The translations under genes were made by a program, and so were the position numbers. The notes under the pieces were generated by a model. That model was not told where the DNA came from. It ran no database searches and saw nothing but the letters and a program-made list of their open reading frames with translations. A stretch of DNA of 40,681 nt from a beta proteobacterium AAP99 (GTDB taxonomy: Bacteria; Pseudomonadota; Gammaproteobacteria; Burkholderiales; Burkholderiaceae_C), in NCBI GenBank assembly GCA_001295775.1, contig LJIA01000003.1, positions 1 through 40,681 of the forward strand, given 5' to 3'. Positions within the stretch are counted from its first letter, which is position 1; the number at the start of each line of letters is the position of its first letter. Shown in pieces: positions 1 through 9,929 of this stretch.

Positions 1-10
1 GGTGCTGCTC

Positions 11-28
11 GGGGCGTGTGCGCGCCCC
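11..28 (-). terminator. Hairpin downstream of katG
   Basis: A GGGGCG / CGCCCC inverted repeat with a 6-base loop lies just past the katG stop codon. It has no T tract on the katG strand, so it is at best a weak terminator or an mRNA-end stabiliser. Confidence 0.3.
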
Positions 29-34
29 GCGTGA

Positions 35-2272
<2,238 letters not shown>

Positions 2273-2320
2273 TCAAGCAGGGGAGGTGATGAGGCGAGGC
2301 AGTGGGTGAAGCGGACGGAA

Positions 2321-2431
2321 CTACCAGACGCGCGCCAGGGTGCTGAGGCACGCGAGCCAGAAGCTCAGGGCGCTGTCCTCCGGGTGCGTGGCGGGCGGCT
2401 GGGCGCCGCGCCGGATTGCTGTCAGGTTCAT
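2321..2431 (-). CDS. Putative 36-residue ORF upstream of katG
   Basis: A short reading frame in the 480-base gap in front of katG, on the same strand and ending 69 bases before the katG start. It begins with ATG behind a purine-rich GGAAAGGA ribosome-binding-like stretch. It encodes MNLTAIRRGAQPP..., ending in a Trp/Leu-rich tail (LSFWLACLSTLARVW). About 34 of its 36 sense codons end in G or C, the same strong bias as real genes in this window, though any reading frame in GC-rich DNA can mimic this. It has no recognised family. It could be a leader peptide, a small protein co-expressed with KatG, or chance. Confidence 0.35.
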   Translation of the reverse strand: MNLTAIRRGAQPPATHPEDSALSFWLACLSTLARVW

Positions 2432-2461
2432 CTCGTGTCCTTTCCGAAGGCCGCCGCGCTG

Positions 2462-2513
2462 ATAGCGCGATGCGATGGATCAGAGATTATTGATAGCTAT
2501 TAGTTCCGGCCAA
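2462..2513 (-). promoter_or_regulatory. Candidate katG control region with ATAGCTAT palindrome
   Basis: This AT-rich patch upstream of katG holds the palindrome ATAGCTAT (2493-2500) and a second ATAG at 2462. OxyR sites are built from ATAG-N7-CTAT units, and the half-site content is suggestive, but the four-unit spacing is not met. On the minus strand TTGGCC with a TAATCT-like hexamer 18 bases on could be the promoter. The assignment is weak. The rest of the 2252-2731 gap shows only the small ORF. Confidence 0.25.
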
Positions 2514-2731
2514 TTGATTGTTCTTATGCATCGGATTGCCTGGCTCCGGCAGCCGGTCTTGCGGGTGTGCTGCGCCTGTGCCGCTGCAACTCACCGCCTG
2601 ACCATAGACCTGCAGCGCATCGCTGTCATGCACATCCGGGTTGCACCGGCCTGCGCGCATGGCAGCCGCAGACTTAGCATCACAGCCGTCCGCGTGCCCA
2701 GCGGCCACAGATCCCGCTCCCCAGGTGAACC

Positions 2732-3736
2732 ATGCCTTCTCGTCGTCTCGTCCTTCAAGCCCTGGGTGCCGCCAGCGTCGGCTTGGCTGCACCCAAGCTC
2801 AATGCAGCCACGATGACCCGCGAGGTGCGCACCGTGTGGCGCGCCGCGCCGCCCATGCCGCTGGATGTGCAGGAGATCTACCCCGCGCTGCACGCCGGAG
2901 AGATCTGGGTGGCCGGCGGCTTCACGCTGTCCACGGGCAAGCTCGGCGCTACCGAGCGCGTGGTGGCCTTTGATCTCGCGAAGCAGCAGTGGCGCGAGGC
3001 GCCGGCCCTGCCCACGCCCTCGCACCACGTGCATCTCGCGTCCGTGAACGGCGCCCTGCTGGCGGCGGGCGGCTTCATCGGCGGTGAAAGCCGGACGCAA
3101 TGGATTACCACGCCGCGCGTGCTGCGTCTGGACGGCACGCGCTGGGTGGACACCGAGCCGCTGCCGAGGCCGATCGGCGAGGCCGTGCCGCTGGTGCTCG
3201 ATGGCCGCCTGCATCTCATCGGCGGCCGCGCGCCCACCGGCAGCGCCAACGCCGGCTGGCGCGACCATGCGGATGTGGACGAACACTTCGTGCTGGACGC
3301 CGGCCGCTGGCGCCGCGCTGCACCGCTGCCGCTGGCGCGCAACTCGCACGGCGGCGCGGTGCTCGCGGGCGAGCTGCACGTGATCAGCGGCCGCACCGTG
3401 GCCGGCAACAACGCCCCGCAGGCCGCGCATCACATCTACGACCCCCAGGCGGACCGCTGGCGCGAAGGCGCGCCGTTTCCGGAGCCGCGCGGTGGCATTG
3501 CGGCCGCCGTGTGGCGCGGCAAGCTTGTGGCGGCTGGCGGCGAGCTGTTTGATCCGCCGTCCGTGGGCAACACCCTCTACGTCTGGGACGCCGGCCGCTG
3601 GGGCCGCGTGATCAACCTGCCCACCGCGCGCCATGGCCACGGCTTGGTCACCGCAGGCGACGCGCTCTACGCCATCGGCGGTGCCGCGCAGGCGGGTGCT
3701 CGCGGCACCCTGGCGAGCATGGACGTACTGGGCTGA
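2732..3736 (+). CDS. Exported Kelch-repeat beta-propeller protein
   Basis: Predicted periplasmic six-bladed Kelch propeller of 334 residues. The N-terminus MPSRRLVLQALGAASVGLAA looks like a twin-arginine signal (SRRLVLQ followed by a short hydrophobic stretch and a likely cut after LNA). Six Kelch-type glycine pairs end successive strands: VAGGF, AAGGF, LIGGR, VISGR, AAGGE and AIGGA; one is degenerate (SG). Spaced W and Y/R residues follow in each blade. Known six-bladed relatives include the N-acetylneuraminate epimerase NanM, but nothing here fixes a substrate. The start is supported by AGGTGA just upstream. Divergent from katG. Confidence 0.85.
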   Translation: MPSRRLVLQALGAASVGLAAPKLNAATMTREVRTVWRAAPPMPLDVQEIYPALHAGEIWVAGGFTLSTGKLGATERVVAFDLAKQQWREAPALPTPSHHVHLASVNGALLAAGGFIGGESRTQWITTPRVLRLDGTRWVDTEPLPRPIGEAVPLVLDGRLHLIGGRAPTGSANAGWRDHADVDEHFVLDAGRWRRAAPLPLARNSHGGAVLAGELHVISGRTVAGNNAPQAAHHIYDPQADRWREGAPFPEPRGGIAAAVWRGKLVAAGGELFDPPSVGNTLYVWDAGRWGRVINLPTARHGHGLVTAGDALYAIGGAAQAGARGTLASMDVLG

Positions 3737-3769
3737 AGCCCGCGTTTCAAGCGCTGGATCAAGCGTTGA

Positions 3770-3823
3770 TGCGGCTTTTCAGGCCAAAGTGCCCTAAGAA
3801 CCGCGCCAGACAAGCGGAAAGCC
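3770..3823 (-). repeat. Dispersed palindromic repeat, copy A
   Basis: Read on the minus strand this matches GGGCTTTCCGCTTGTCTGGC, then a variable middle, then CACTTTGGCCTGAAAAGCCG. Near-identical units lie at 5283-5338 and 36077-36134, with two diverged ones at 18813-18926. The outer ends (GGCTTT / AAAGCC) are inverted repeats. It sits between two convergent genes. Confidence 0.75.
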
Positions 3824-3849
3824 CGGTGGCTGAACCTCGCTGAAATGAG

Positions 3850-4758
3850 TCAGCCTGCGCGTCGTCGGCCCGCAGCGGGCGAATCAGCGGCCAGAATCGC
3901 CAGCGCCATCGCGCCAAAGCCGAGTAGCGGTCCGGCCCCAAACCCCAGCAGCGGCACCGGCGTCACCTGCAGCGGCGCCAGCGCATACAGGGCCAGAAAG
4001 TAGACCGCGGCGGCCACTGCGCCTGAGCGCCGAGCAAGCGCCAGCGCGGCCAGCACCGCCACGATGGCGAGCAGCGCGGCGCCGAGCATCAGCACCCCCT
4101 GCGCCGCGGCCATCTGAAGAATGCCTTCCACATGCGGCACGGGTGCGAGCGCATCGACGTACTGCCACGAAAGCGCATTGAGTCCGAGGAACACGCTGAC
4201 GGCCAGGGCCCCCACGGCCCATCCGGGGATGCGTGCGGGCCGGGCAGGGCGCGGCCCCTGCAACCACAACGCCGGTGCAGCAAGCGTCAGCGCCAGCAGC
4301 TGCGCCGGGTCAGGCTGCAGCGCGAGCGCCGCGGCGGCCAGCGCCAGCACGCACACGGCCGTCAGCGCGCCGCGTGGCCCCGCGTGATCGACAAGGCCAC
4401 CCAGCAGAATCAGCAAGGGCGGCAGCACGACGGGTGCGAGATGCAGCCGAAATGCGCCGATGGCCAGCCACCGCGCCTGTGCGCCGCCGCCCAGCAGCCA
4501 GGGCAGATACAGGCTCGCCGCCAGCGCAAGGCAGATTGCCAGCAGCAGGCCGGGGCGAGCGCCGCGGCGCGGCAGCGCGGCGCCGACTGCGATCAATAGC
4601 AGGCTTACGGCAAGGAACAGGCCCTGCAAGCGCAGCAGCGCAGGCGCGACACCGGCGCGATGCATGACCGCGATGCCTACGCCGACCGCGAGCGCGCAGA
4701 CCAGCGCGAGCAGCGCAGCCTGTACCCAGGGTGAGGGTTGCGGCGAAGCGAGGTTCAT
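3850..4758 (-). CDS. Polytopic membrane protein of unknown function
   Basis: A 302-residue protein made almost entirely of hydrophobic stretches, with about nine or ten likely membrane spans separated by short Arg/Pro-rich loops. A central conserved-looking loop (SWQYVDALAPVPHVEG) and a late PVPLLGFGAGPLLGFG motif are the only distinctive segments. I do not recognise the family. It has no ATP-binding or obvious catalytic motif. It stands alone: the Kelch gene converges on its 3' end across a dispersed repeat, and its start faces the end of the next leftward gene (GFA protein) 70 bases away, so the two could share a transcript. Confidence 0.75.
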   Translation of the reverse strand: MNLASPQPSPWVQAALLALVCALAVGVGIAVMHRAGVAPALLRLQGLFLAVSLLLIAVGAALPRRGARPGLLLAICLALAASLYLPWLLGGGAQARWLAIGAFRLHLAPVVLPPLLILLGGLVDHAGPRGALTAVCVLALAAAALALQPDPAQLLALTLAAPALWLQGPRPARPARIPGWAVGALAVSVFLGLNALSWQYVDALAPVPHVEGILQMAAAQGVLMLGAALLAIVAVLAALALARRSGAVAAAVYFLALYALAPLQVTPVPLLGFGAGPLLGFGAMALAILAADSPAAGRRRAG

Positions 4759-4828
4759 CGTGTCACTGTCGTATCAGCTCGAACAACCGCAGGCACATCG
4801 AGTCTCAGCGTGCTTCGGATCCACGGCC

Positions 4829-5191
4829 TCATGGATCGATGAAGGCCCAGGTGTCCGCCCCGTCGAAGCGCCGCACCGGCACGCTGGCCAGCAGCTCGCG
4901 CGAGAAGTTGCCCAGATGCACACCCTGACGCGCGCCGGGCTCCGGGTTGATCGGCTCCCAGTGGGTGCTGCAGCCGCAGAAGCGGCAGAACACGCGCGTC
5001 AGCGTGCGGTCGCCCCACACGTACTCGCCACGCGCATCCGGCGCGTATTCGATCTTGACCGTGCCCCACTCGAAGTACACCCAGGGCCCGCCCACGCGCC
5101 GGCAGGCGGAGCAGTTGCATAGCGTGGCCTTGGTCGGCGTGGACGGCAGTGTGAGGCGAACGGCGCCGCAGTGGCAGGAACCTTCATGCAT
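4829..5191 (-). CDS. GFA/CENP-V family zinc protein (first copy)
   Basis: A 120-residue member of the glutathione-dependent formaldehyde-activating (GFA) fold family, cytoplasmic. The zinc-binding cysteines are all present: C6 and C8 (SCHCGA), C25, C27 and C30 (LCNCSAC), and C69 and C72 (FCRFCGCSTHW). The fold is certain, but most members have no proven formaldehyde activity, so substrate is open. A second, longer GFA protein occurs at 30442-30960 and is not a close duplicate. The gap upstream contains dispersed repeat copy B. Confidence 0.9.
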   Translation of the reverse strand: MHEGSCHCGAVRLTLPSTPTKATLCNCSACRRVGGPWVYFEWGTVKIEYAPDARGEYVWGDRTLTRVFCRFCGCSTHWEPINPEPGARQGVHLGNFSRELLASVPVRRFDGADTWAFIDP

Positions 5192-5282
5192 GGCGTGCTC
5201 CGGCAGGGAGAGGGCTCAGCTTAGAGTCTGCGTCGTGCGGCTGCGCTGCCACTCACGTACGCGGCCGGATCGACGCTCCGTG

Positions 5283-5338
5283 GGGCTTTCCGCTTGTCCC
5301 GTGCGCTTCTCCAGCCACTTTGGCCTGAAGAGCCGCAT
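5283..5338 (+). repeat. Dispersed palindromic repeat, copy B
   Basis: GGGCTTTCCGCTTGTCCCGT ... CACTTTGGCCTGAAGAGCCG. It is the same unit as copies A and C, with the same ends and the same CACTTTGG core, lying in the gap between the GFA gene and the halohydrin-dehalogenase-like gene. Confidence 0.75.
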
Positions 5339-5358
5339 CCAGAGCCGATCTTGCTGCG

Positions 5359-6111
5359 CTAGTCCGGGCGTCGGGGTGCCACCGGCCAGCCGCCGGAGAA
5401 GTCGATGATCGCGCCGGTCATGAAGCTGCCGGTGTTGGTGGCGAGGTAGCGCACCAGCTCGCCGATCTCCTCGGGCCGCGCCAGCCGCCCGGCGGGCACC
5501 ACCTGCTCCACAAAGGCGCGGCCCTTGGGGTCGTCCACGAACACGGCCTTGGGGTAGTAGGTCTCGCTGTAGAGGTAGTTGGGTGCGATCGCGTTCACCG
5601 GAATGCCGGCCGGAGCCAGTTCGATGCTGAAGGAACGCGCCAGGGCATTGAGCGCGGCGCGCGCGGCATCCGGAATCGCCCCGCCGTTCACGGGCAGCCT
5701 GGTGCGGTTGGAGGTGATCATCACCACCCGAGAGCCGGCCGTGCGGCGCAGCACGGACATGGCAGCCTGCATCAGCGCAAAGGGGAACACCACGAGTGCG
5801 TCCAGCGTGTCGCGCAAGGCCTGCACATCCGCCTGCTCCGTGGGGCCATGCACCGCCGGCCAGGCGTCATTGCTCACCAGCACATTGAGTGTGCCGTGCT
5901 CGCCACAGGCTGCGGCAATGACCGTGTCCGGCGCCTGCTCGGCCAGCACGCGCACCTGCGGGTGGGCCGCGGCGTAGGCTTCGCGCGCCTGCTGCGAGGT
6001 GAAGCTGCGGTCATGCACCGTGACGGCAAAGCCCGCATCCAGCAGCGCCTGCACGGACGGCGGGCCGGCGAATTCGAGGGCGTTGGTGATGAGGGCGGTG
6101 GGGTGGGTCAT
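5359..6111 (-). CDS. Halohydrin dehalogenase-like SDR lacking the catalytic Tyr
   Basis: A 250-residue short-chain dehydrogenase/reductase fold. The normal TGxxxGxG cofactor loop is replaced by T9-NALE-F14-A-G16, which fits the T-x4-F/Y-x-G motif of halohydrin dehalogenases (HheC type). Other matching landmarks are HDRSF, LVSND and IAPNYLYSE. HheC uses Ser132, Tyr145 and Arg149; the same spacing here gives S134, P147 and R151, so Ser and Arg remain but Tyr is Pro (IPDAAR). The codon for P147 reads CCG unambiguously. A standard NAD(P)-dependent reductase is unlikely. Whether it still dehalogenates, opens epoxides or has a new role cannot be told. It ends with a usual SDR dimer tail. Confidence 0.8.
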   Translation of the reverse strand: MTHPTALITNALEFAGPPSVQALLDAGFAVTVHDRSFTSQQAREAYAAAHPQVRVLAEQAPDTVIAAACGEHGTLNVLVSNDAWPAVHGPTEQADVQALRDTLDALVVFPFALMQAAMSVLRRTAGSRVVMITSNRTRLPVNGGAIPDAARAALNALARSFSIELAPAGIPVNAIAPNYLYSETYYPKAVFVDDPKGRAFVEQVVPAGRLARPEEIGELVRYLATNTGSFMTGAIIDFSGGWPVAPRRPD

Positions 6112-6139
6112 CGATTGCGGGAAAGTACTTCGATTGCCT

Positions 6140-6670
6140 CTAAGAGACTCTCGGGATCAATCCGGCGTCGCGTAGCGTTTCCATAGCGTTGAAGGAAGCG
6201 GTCTTCCAGAGCAAAGGCTTTGAAAGCGCAAGTCGGGCGCATGCTGCCGCTCGCTCATCGTTTTGTAGGCCCAGATTGAATAGGCGGTCGGCAAACGCAT
6301 ACTCAAGATCCGAAAGTGGAGCGTCACCCCGGTCCCCTTCAAGCGCGAACGCGCCCGCATAGTCTTCAAGTGCATCGTCGACCTCGGAACTCAGAACTTC
6401 CGCGATCTCCGTGGACTGTTGTTTGCACCAGTCGAGGAGGCCTCGCGCGGCTGCGTTCTCGACGGTTGGATCAAGTGATGCAGAGTGGATCGCGTGGAGA
6501 CTTGCGGCTACGAGTAGCAGATAAACATGGGCTCGGTACTGGCTCCGAGTGATCGCCGCCTGGGTCAACAAGGCTGCATCTACTGCATCGATCAGCTTTG
6601 CAGCGGCGCCACCTTCGATTACCGCGCCAATGACCGAACCCGCTCGGTAAGCCATGTCCACCGAGCTCAT
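6140..6670 (-). CDS. Hypothetical protein, atypical base composition
   Basis: A 176-residue soluble protein with no recognised domain. It looks mostly helical, with an alanine-rich N-terminus ([20 protein letters not shown]) and a more acidic centre ([11 protein letters not shown]). Third codon positions are close to half A/T, clearly unlike the neighbours, which suggests acquisition from another genome. It begins 4 bases after the stop of the upstream aldo/keto reductase gene (both read leftward), so it may be translated from the same transcript. A GGGGT stretch precedes the ATG. Confidence 0.7.
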   Translation of the reverse strand: MSSVDMAYRAGSVIGAVIEGGAAAKLIDAVDAALLTQAAITRSQYRAHVYLLLVAASLHAIHSASLDPTVENAAARGLLDWCKQQSTEIAEVLSSEVDDALEDYAGAFALEGDRGDAPLSDLEYAFADRLFNLGLQNDERAAACARLALSKPLLWKTASFNAMETLRDAGLIPRVS

Positions 6671-6674
6671 GGTG

Positions 6675-7646
6675 TTACCCCGCCAGCGGCGCGGTGATCT
6701 CTTCGATCTTGGCGATCACCTCAGGCGTGAGCTTGGCGATCACGTCCACGGCCTTCATGTTCTCCTTGACCTGCGCGAGCTTGGAGGCGCCGGTGATGAC
6801 GGTGGAGACGTTCGGGTTCTTGGCGCACCAGGCAATGGCGAGCTGCGAGAGCGTGCAGCCGAGCTCCTTGGCGATCTTCTCGAGCTTGTCGGTGGCGGCG
6901 TTCTTGGGCTTGTCGATCAGTTGATCGGCCAGCCACTTGGTGTTCTCCAGCGCGCCGCGGCTGCCCTTGGGGATGCCCTTGCGATACTTGCCAGACAAGA
7001 GACCCGAGGCCAGCGGGCTCCAGGTGGTGAGGCCAATGCCGCAGTCTTCATAGAGCCGGGCGTATTCCTTCTCCACGCGCTTGCGGTGGAAGAGGTTGTA
7101 TTGCGGCTGTTCGACCACGGGCTTGTGCAGGTGGTGCTTGTCGGCAATCAGCCAGGCGGCGCGGATCTCATCGGCGCTCCATTCGCTGGTGCCCCAGTAC
7201 AGGGCCTGGCCGCGCGTGACCATGTCGCTCATGGCCCAGACGGTTTCTTCGATGGGGGTGTGCGGGTCCGGGCGGTGGCAGTAGGCGAGGTCCACGAAGT
7301 CCAGGTTCAGGCGCTTGAGCGACCCGTCCATGGCCTGCAGCAGGTACTTGCGGTTGAGCGTGTTGCGCTCGTTGGGCCCGTCGTTCAGGCCCCAGTAGAA
7401 CTTGGTGGAGACGACGACCTTCTCGCGCGGCCACTTGAGCTTCTTGAGCGCGGCGCCCATGATGCGCTCGCTCTCGCCCTTGGCGTAGACCTCGGCGTTG
7501 TCGAAGAAGTTGACGCCGTGGTCCCAGGCGGCGGCCATCATCTCGACGGCGGCCTTCACGTCGGCCTGGTTGTGGAAGGTGACCCAGCTGCCGAAGGAGA
7601 GTTCGGAGACTTTGAGGCCGGCGCGGCCCAGGCGGCGGTATTGCAT
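6675..7646 (-). CDS. Aldo/keto reductase, voltage-gated K+ channel beta-like
   Basis: NADPH-dependent carbonyl reductase with a TIM-barrel fold, 323 residues, cytoplasmic. The catalytic tetrad is visible: D49 and Y54 ([11 protein letters not shown]), K82 (VVSTKFYWG) and H124 (AYCHRPDP). The sequence most resembles the AKR6 branch related to Kv-beta subunits ([20 protein letters not shown] at the start, [12 protein letters not shown] in the middle, [17 protein letters not shown] near the end, which binds the cofactor's phosphate). Substrate is not predictable; the group often reduces aldehydes and small ketones. The gene ahead of it is the desaturase-like gene, 51 bases away, reading in the same direction. 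Confidence 0.92.
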   Translation of the reverse strand: MQYRRLGRAGLKVSELSFGSWVTFHNQADVKAAVEMMAAAWDHGVNFFDNAEVYAKGESERIMGAALKKLKWPREKVVVSTKFYWGLNDGPNERNTLNRKYLLQAMDGSLKRLNLDFVDLAYCHRPDPHTPIEETVWAMSDMVTRGQALYWGTSEWSADEIRAAWLIADKHHLHKPVVEQPQYNLFHRKRVEKEYARLYEDCGIGLTTWSPLASGLLSGKYRKGIPKGSRGALENTKWLADQLIDKPKNAATDKLEKIAKELGCTLSQLAIAWCAKNPNVSTVITGASKLAQVKENMKAVDVIAKLTPEVIAKIEEITAPLAG

Positions 7647-7697
7647 TCGGAGGCTCCTTGGTGTTCTTGGACAGGAAGCCTCCGAGTCTAGGACGGC

Positions 7698-8579
7698 TTA
7701 CGCGGGCGCCGTATCGCCCCCGCCGCTGAGCTTGTCGCCGACGCTGCGCGCAAGTTCCTTGCGGAAGCGGTTGAGCTCCTGGACGCTGGCAAAGCTGCGG
7801 TCGAACAGGATGCCCATGTTGTGCAGGATGCGCTCGACGACCTTGTGCTCCCAGACAGCATCGAAGTTGATCTGCGTGTCCAGCCAGCGCTCCAGCCACT
7901 CGGGGTCCGGCAGGCGGGACTGCACGGTGTCATTCGGGAACAGGGCCTTGTTCACGTGCAGGTTGGTCGGGTGCAGGGCTTGGCTGGTGCGCCGGGCGCT
8001 GGCCATGAGCACGCCGATCTTGGCGAAGGCGTTGCGCGCGGTCTCGGCCACGGCGGCGCCCTTGTCGGTGAGGTTCTTCTTCATGTAGCGCAGGTAGGCG
8101 CCGGCGTGGCGGGCTTCGTCCTGGCTGATGAGTTTGTAGATGTGCTTGATGACCGGCTCGGTATGCCATTCGCTCGCGCGGCGGTACCAGTGGTTCAGCC
8201 GGATCTCGCCGCAGAAGTGCAGCATCAGCGTTTCCATGGCCGGGGCGGGGTCGAACTCGAAGCGCACGTTGTGCAGCTCGTCCTCGGTGGGCACGAGATC
8301 CGGCCGGAAGCGGCGCAGGTACTCCATGAGCACGAGGCTGTGCTTCTGCTCCTCGAAGAACCAGACGCTCATGAAGGCGGAAAAATCGCTGTCGCCGCGG
8401 TTGTCGCGCAGGAACATCTCGGTGGCCGGGAGGGCGCTCCACTCCGTGATGGCGTTCATCTTGATGGTCTGCGCCTGATCGTCGGAGAGCTTGCTGGCGT
8501 CGAACTGATCCCAGGGGATGTCCGTGTCCATGTGCCAGCGCACGTTTTCAAGCGACTTGTAGAGCTCGGGATACAGCAT
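7698..8579 (-). CDS. Acyl-ACP desaturase-like di-iron protein
   Basis: A ferritin-fold di-iron oxygenase-like protein of 293 residues from the ATG chosen here; a TTG seven codons upstream is a less likely start. Numbering from that TTG, the two iron-binding helix pairs are seen as E53 (ITEW), E84 and H87 (FFEEQKHS), E132 (GEIRLNHWY) and E162/H165 (DEARH). This EExxH...DExRH pattern is that of acyl-ACP desaturases and relatives, which use O2 to oxidise a fatty acyl chain. It lies 70 bases after the NTF2-like gene, so it may be the last gene of the lipid operon, but the palindrome just upstream allows separate control. Role in oxidising the operon's lipid is inference. Confidence 0.8.
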   Translation of the reverse strand: MLYPELYKSLENVRWHMDTDIPWDQFDASKLSDDQAQTIKMNAITEWSALPATEMFLRDNRGDSDFSAFMSVWFFEEQKHSLVLMEYLRRFRPDLVPTEDELHNVRFEFDPAPAMETLMLHFCGEIRLNHWYRRASEWHTEPVIKHIYKLISQDEARHAGAYLRYMKKNLTDKGAAVAETARNAFAKIGVLMASARRTSQALHPTNLHVNKALFPNDTVQSRLPDPEWLERWLDTQINFDAVWEHKVVERILHNMGILFDRSFASVQELNRFRKELARSVGDKLSGGGDTAPA

Positions 8580-8636
8580 GGCGGTCTCGGGAAGCGACAA
8601 ACAGGTGAAGTGTAGATTTCACAATGACAGTCTGCA

Positions 8637-8652
8637 TGACACAGCCGTGTCA
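8637..8652 (-). promoter_or_regulatory. TGACAC-N4-GTGTCA palindrome before the desaturase-like gene
   Basis: A perfect 6+6 inverted repeat that also covers the stop codon of the NTF2-like gene; a further TGACA lies next to it. The form and the site, about 60 bases before a desaturase gene, resemble operators of TetR-type lipid regulators. No TetR gene is in the window. It could also simply be an mRNA hairpin. Confidence 0.35.
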
Positions 8653-9087
8653 GCTGGCCGCACGTTTCTTGAGAAAACGCATCAAACCGCCGAGTAGCGG
8701 AATCTTTTCGTACAGCTCCTCGGCCACGTCCCAGTAGTCGCGGTGGTAGCGGATGCGCCCGTCCGCGGCAAACTTCAGGTGGCTGGTCCCGCGCACGGTC
8801 TGCTCGCCGCCCATGCGCGCCGAATGGAAGATGAAGTCCCAGGTGAGGAAGGCCGCGTCGCCCTGGGCCACCGCATCCGTCACCACGAAGCGCGGGCGCT
8901 CCACTTGGTCGAACATGTGGCTGAAGATGGACGCGATACGCTCCACGCCGCTCACCTCGTTGAACGGGTCCTTGAACCAGGCGTCTTCGGTGTAGATCTG
9001 CGCCATGCGCTGCGTGTCGGCGCGCGACAGATGCTCGAAGAAGTCCTTGGCGCGCCCCACGGCGCCGGCCAGTTCGGTGGGGTTCAT
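8650..9087 (-). CDS. NTF2-like (SnoaL-type) protein of the lipid operon
   Basis: A 145-residue NTF2-like alpha+beta barrel. The typical start RAKDFFEHLSRADTQRMAQI, followed by YTEDAWFKDPFNEVSGVE and later TWDFIFHS and YHRDYWDVAEELYEK, is the pattern of the SnoaL-like proteins that accompany CFA/amine-oxidase operons. Its stop lies within the palindrome in front of the desaturase-like gene. It starts 10 bases after the SDR stop, consistent with co-translation. NTF2-like folds bind small hydrophobic ligands or act as small enzymes; no catalytic set can be assigned. The basic tail (RFLKKRAAS) could touch membrane lipids, an inference. Confidence 0.85.
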   Translation of the reverse strand: MNPTELAGAVGRAKDFFEHLSRADTQRMAQIYTEDAWFKDPFNEVSGVERIASIFSHMFDQVERPRFVVTDAVAQGDAAFLTWDFIFHSARMGGEQTVRGTSHLKFAADGRIRYHRDYWDVAEELYEKIPLLGGLMRFLKKRAAS

Positions 9088-9097
9088 GGCTGGGTGC

Positions 9098-9892
9098 TCA
9101 AAGCTTGGTGGTCAGGCGCAGCAGCTTGAAGTAGGCCGTAGGCGGCAGCAGGCGCGCAAACTTCACCTTGCGCGTGAAGCTCTTGGGGAAGCTGATCTCG
9201 AACTCGCCGGCCTTGATGCCAGCCAGCATCTCGCGCGCGGCGTCCTGCGGGCTCATCAGGTCGGGCATGTGGAAGTCGTTGCCCTTTGTGAGCGGCGTGT
9301 CCACAAAACCGGGGTTGATGCAGTGCACGCCGATGTCCTTGGGCGCCAGATCGAAGTACAGCGCCTCGGCCATGTTGATCAGCGCCGCCTTGGAAGGCCC
9401 GTAGATCAGCGCCTTGGGCAGGCCGCGGTAGCCGGCCACGCTCGCCACGAAGCCGATGCCCAGGTAGCCCTTGCGCCGCTCGCGCTCCTTGAGCAGGCGC
9501 GGCAGCATGGCTTCCATGACATTGAGCGGGCCGTTGAGGTTGATGTCCAGCAGCTTGGCGGCCACGTCGCGATCGAACTCCCAGGCACGCATCTCGTTGT
9601 AGGTGCCAGCGACCACCAGGGTGAGGTCCGGCGCGCCCCAGCGCTCTTCAATCTGCGTGGCCGCGGCCAGCACCGCGGCGCGGTCGGCAATGTCCAGCGG
9701 CAGAGCCATGGCGCGCTCGGCGTGCTTGCCGGCGGCAAACTGCTCCAGGGCCTCCGCCTTGCGGGCCGAGACGATGACGCGAGCGCCCTGCGCATACAGC
9801 TGCTCCGCGGCGGCGGCGCCGATGCCCGTGGAGGCGCCGATCACCCAGACCCGCAGCCCCTGCCAGGTCGAGATGGGTGTGTTCAAGCTCAT
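9098..9892 (-). CDS. Short-chain dehydrogenase/reductase of the lipid operon
   Basis: A 264-residue classical SDR. It has the NAD(P) loop GASTGIG (residues 19-25), the catalytic S151, Y164 and K168 (YGPSK), and the post-catalytic PGFVDTPLT segment. The tail is basic and leucine-rich (FARLLPPTAYFKLLRLTTKL), which may favour membrane contact. The chosen ATG gives the usual length; the longer upstream frame adds a Ser/Arg-rich stretch that is not SDR-like. SDRs of this group recur in operons with CFA-type methyltransferases and DUF3833, where they probably oxidise or reduce a modified acyl chain; that role is inferred. Confidence 0.9.
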   Translation of the reverse strand: MSLNTPISTWQGLRVWVIGASTGIGAAAAEQLYAQGARVIVSARKAEALEQFAAGKHAERAMALPLDIADRAAVLAAATQIEERWGAPDLTLVVAGTYNEMRAWEFDRDVAAKLLDINLNGPLNVMEAMLPRLLKERERRKGYLGIGFVASVAGYRGLPKALIYGPSKAALINMAEALYFDLAPKDIGVHCINPGFVDTPLTKGNDFHMPDLMSPQDAAREMLAGIKAGEFEISFPKSFTRKVKFARLLPPTAYFKLLRLTTKL

Positions 9893-9929
9893 GATGGATC
9901 CCGTCTGCCGTGTTCGTCCGGCGTAAGAC

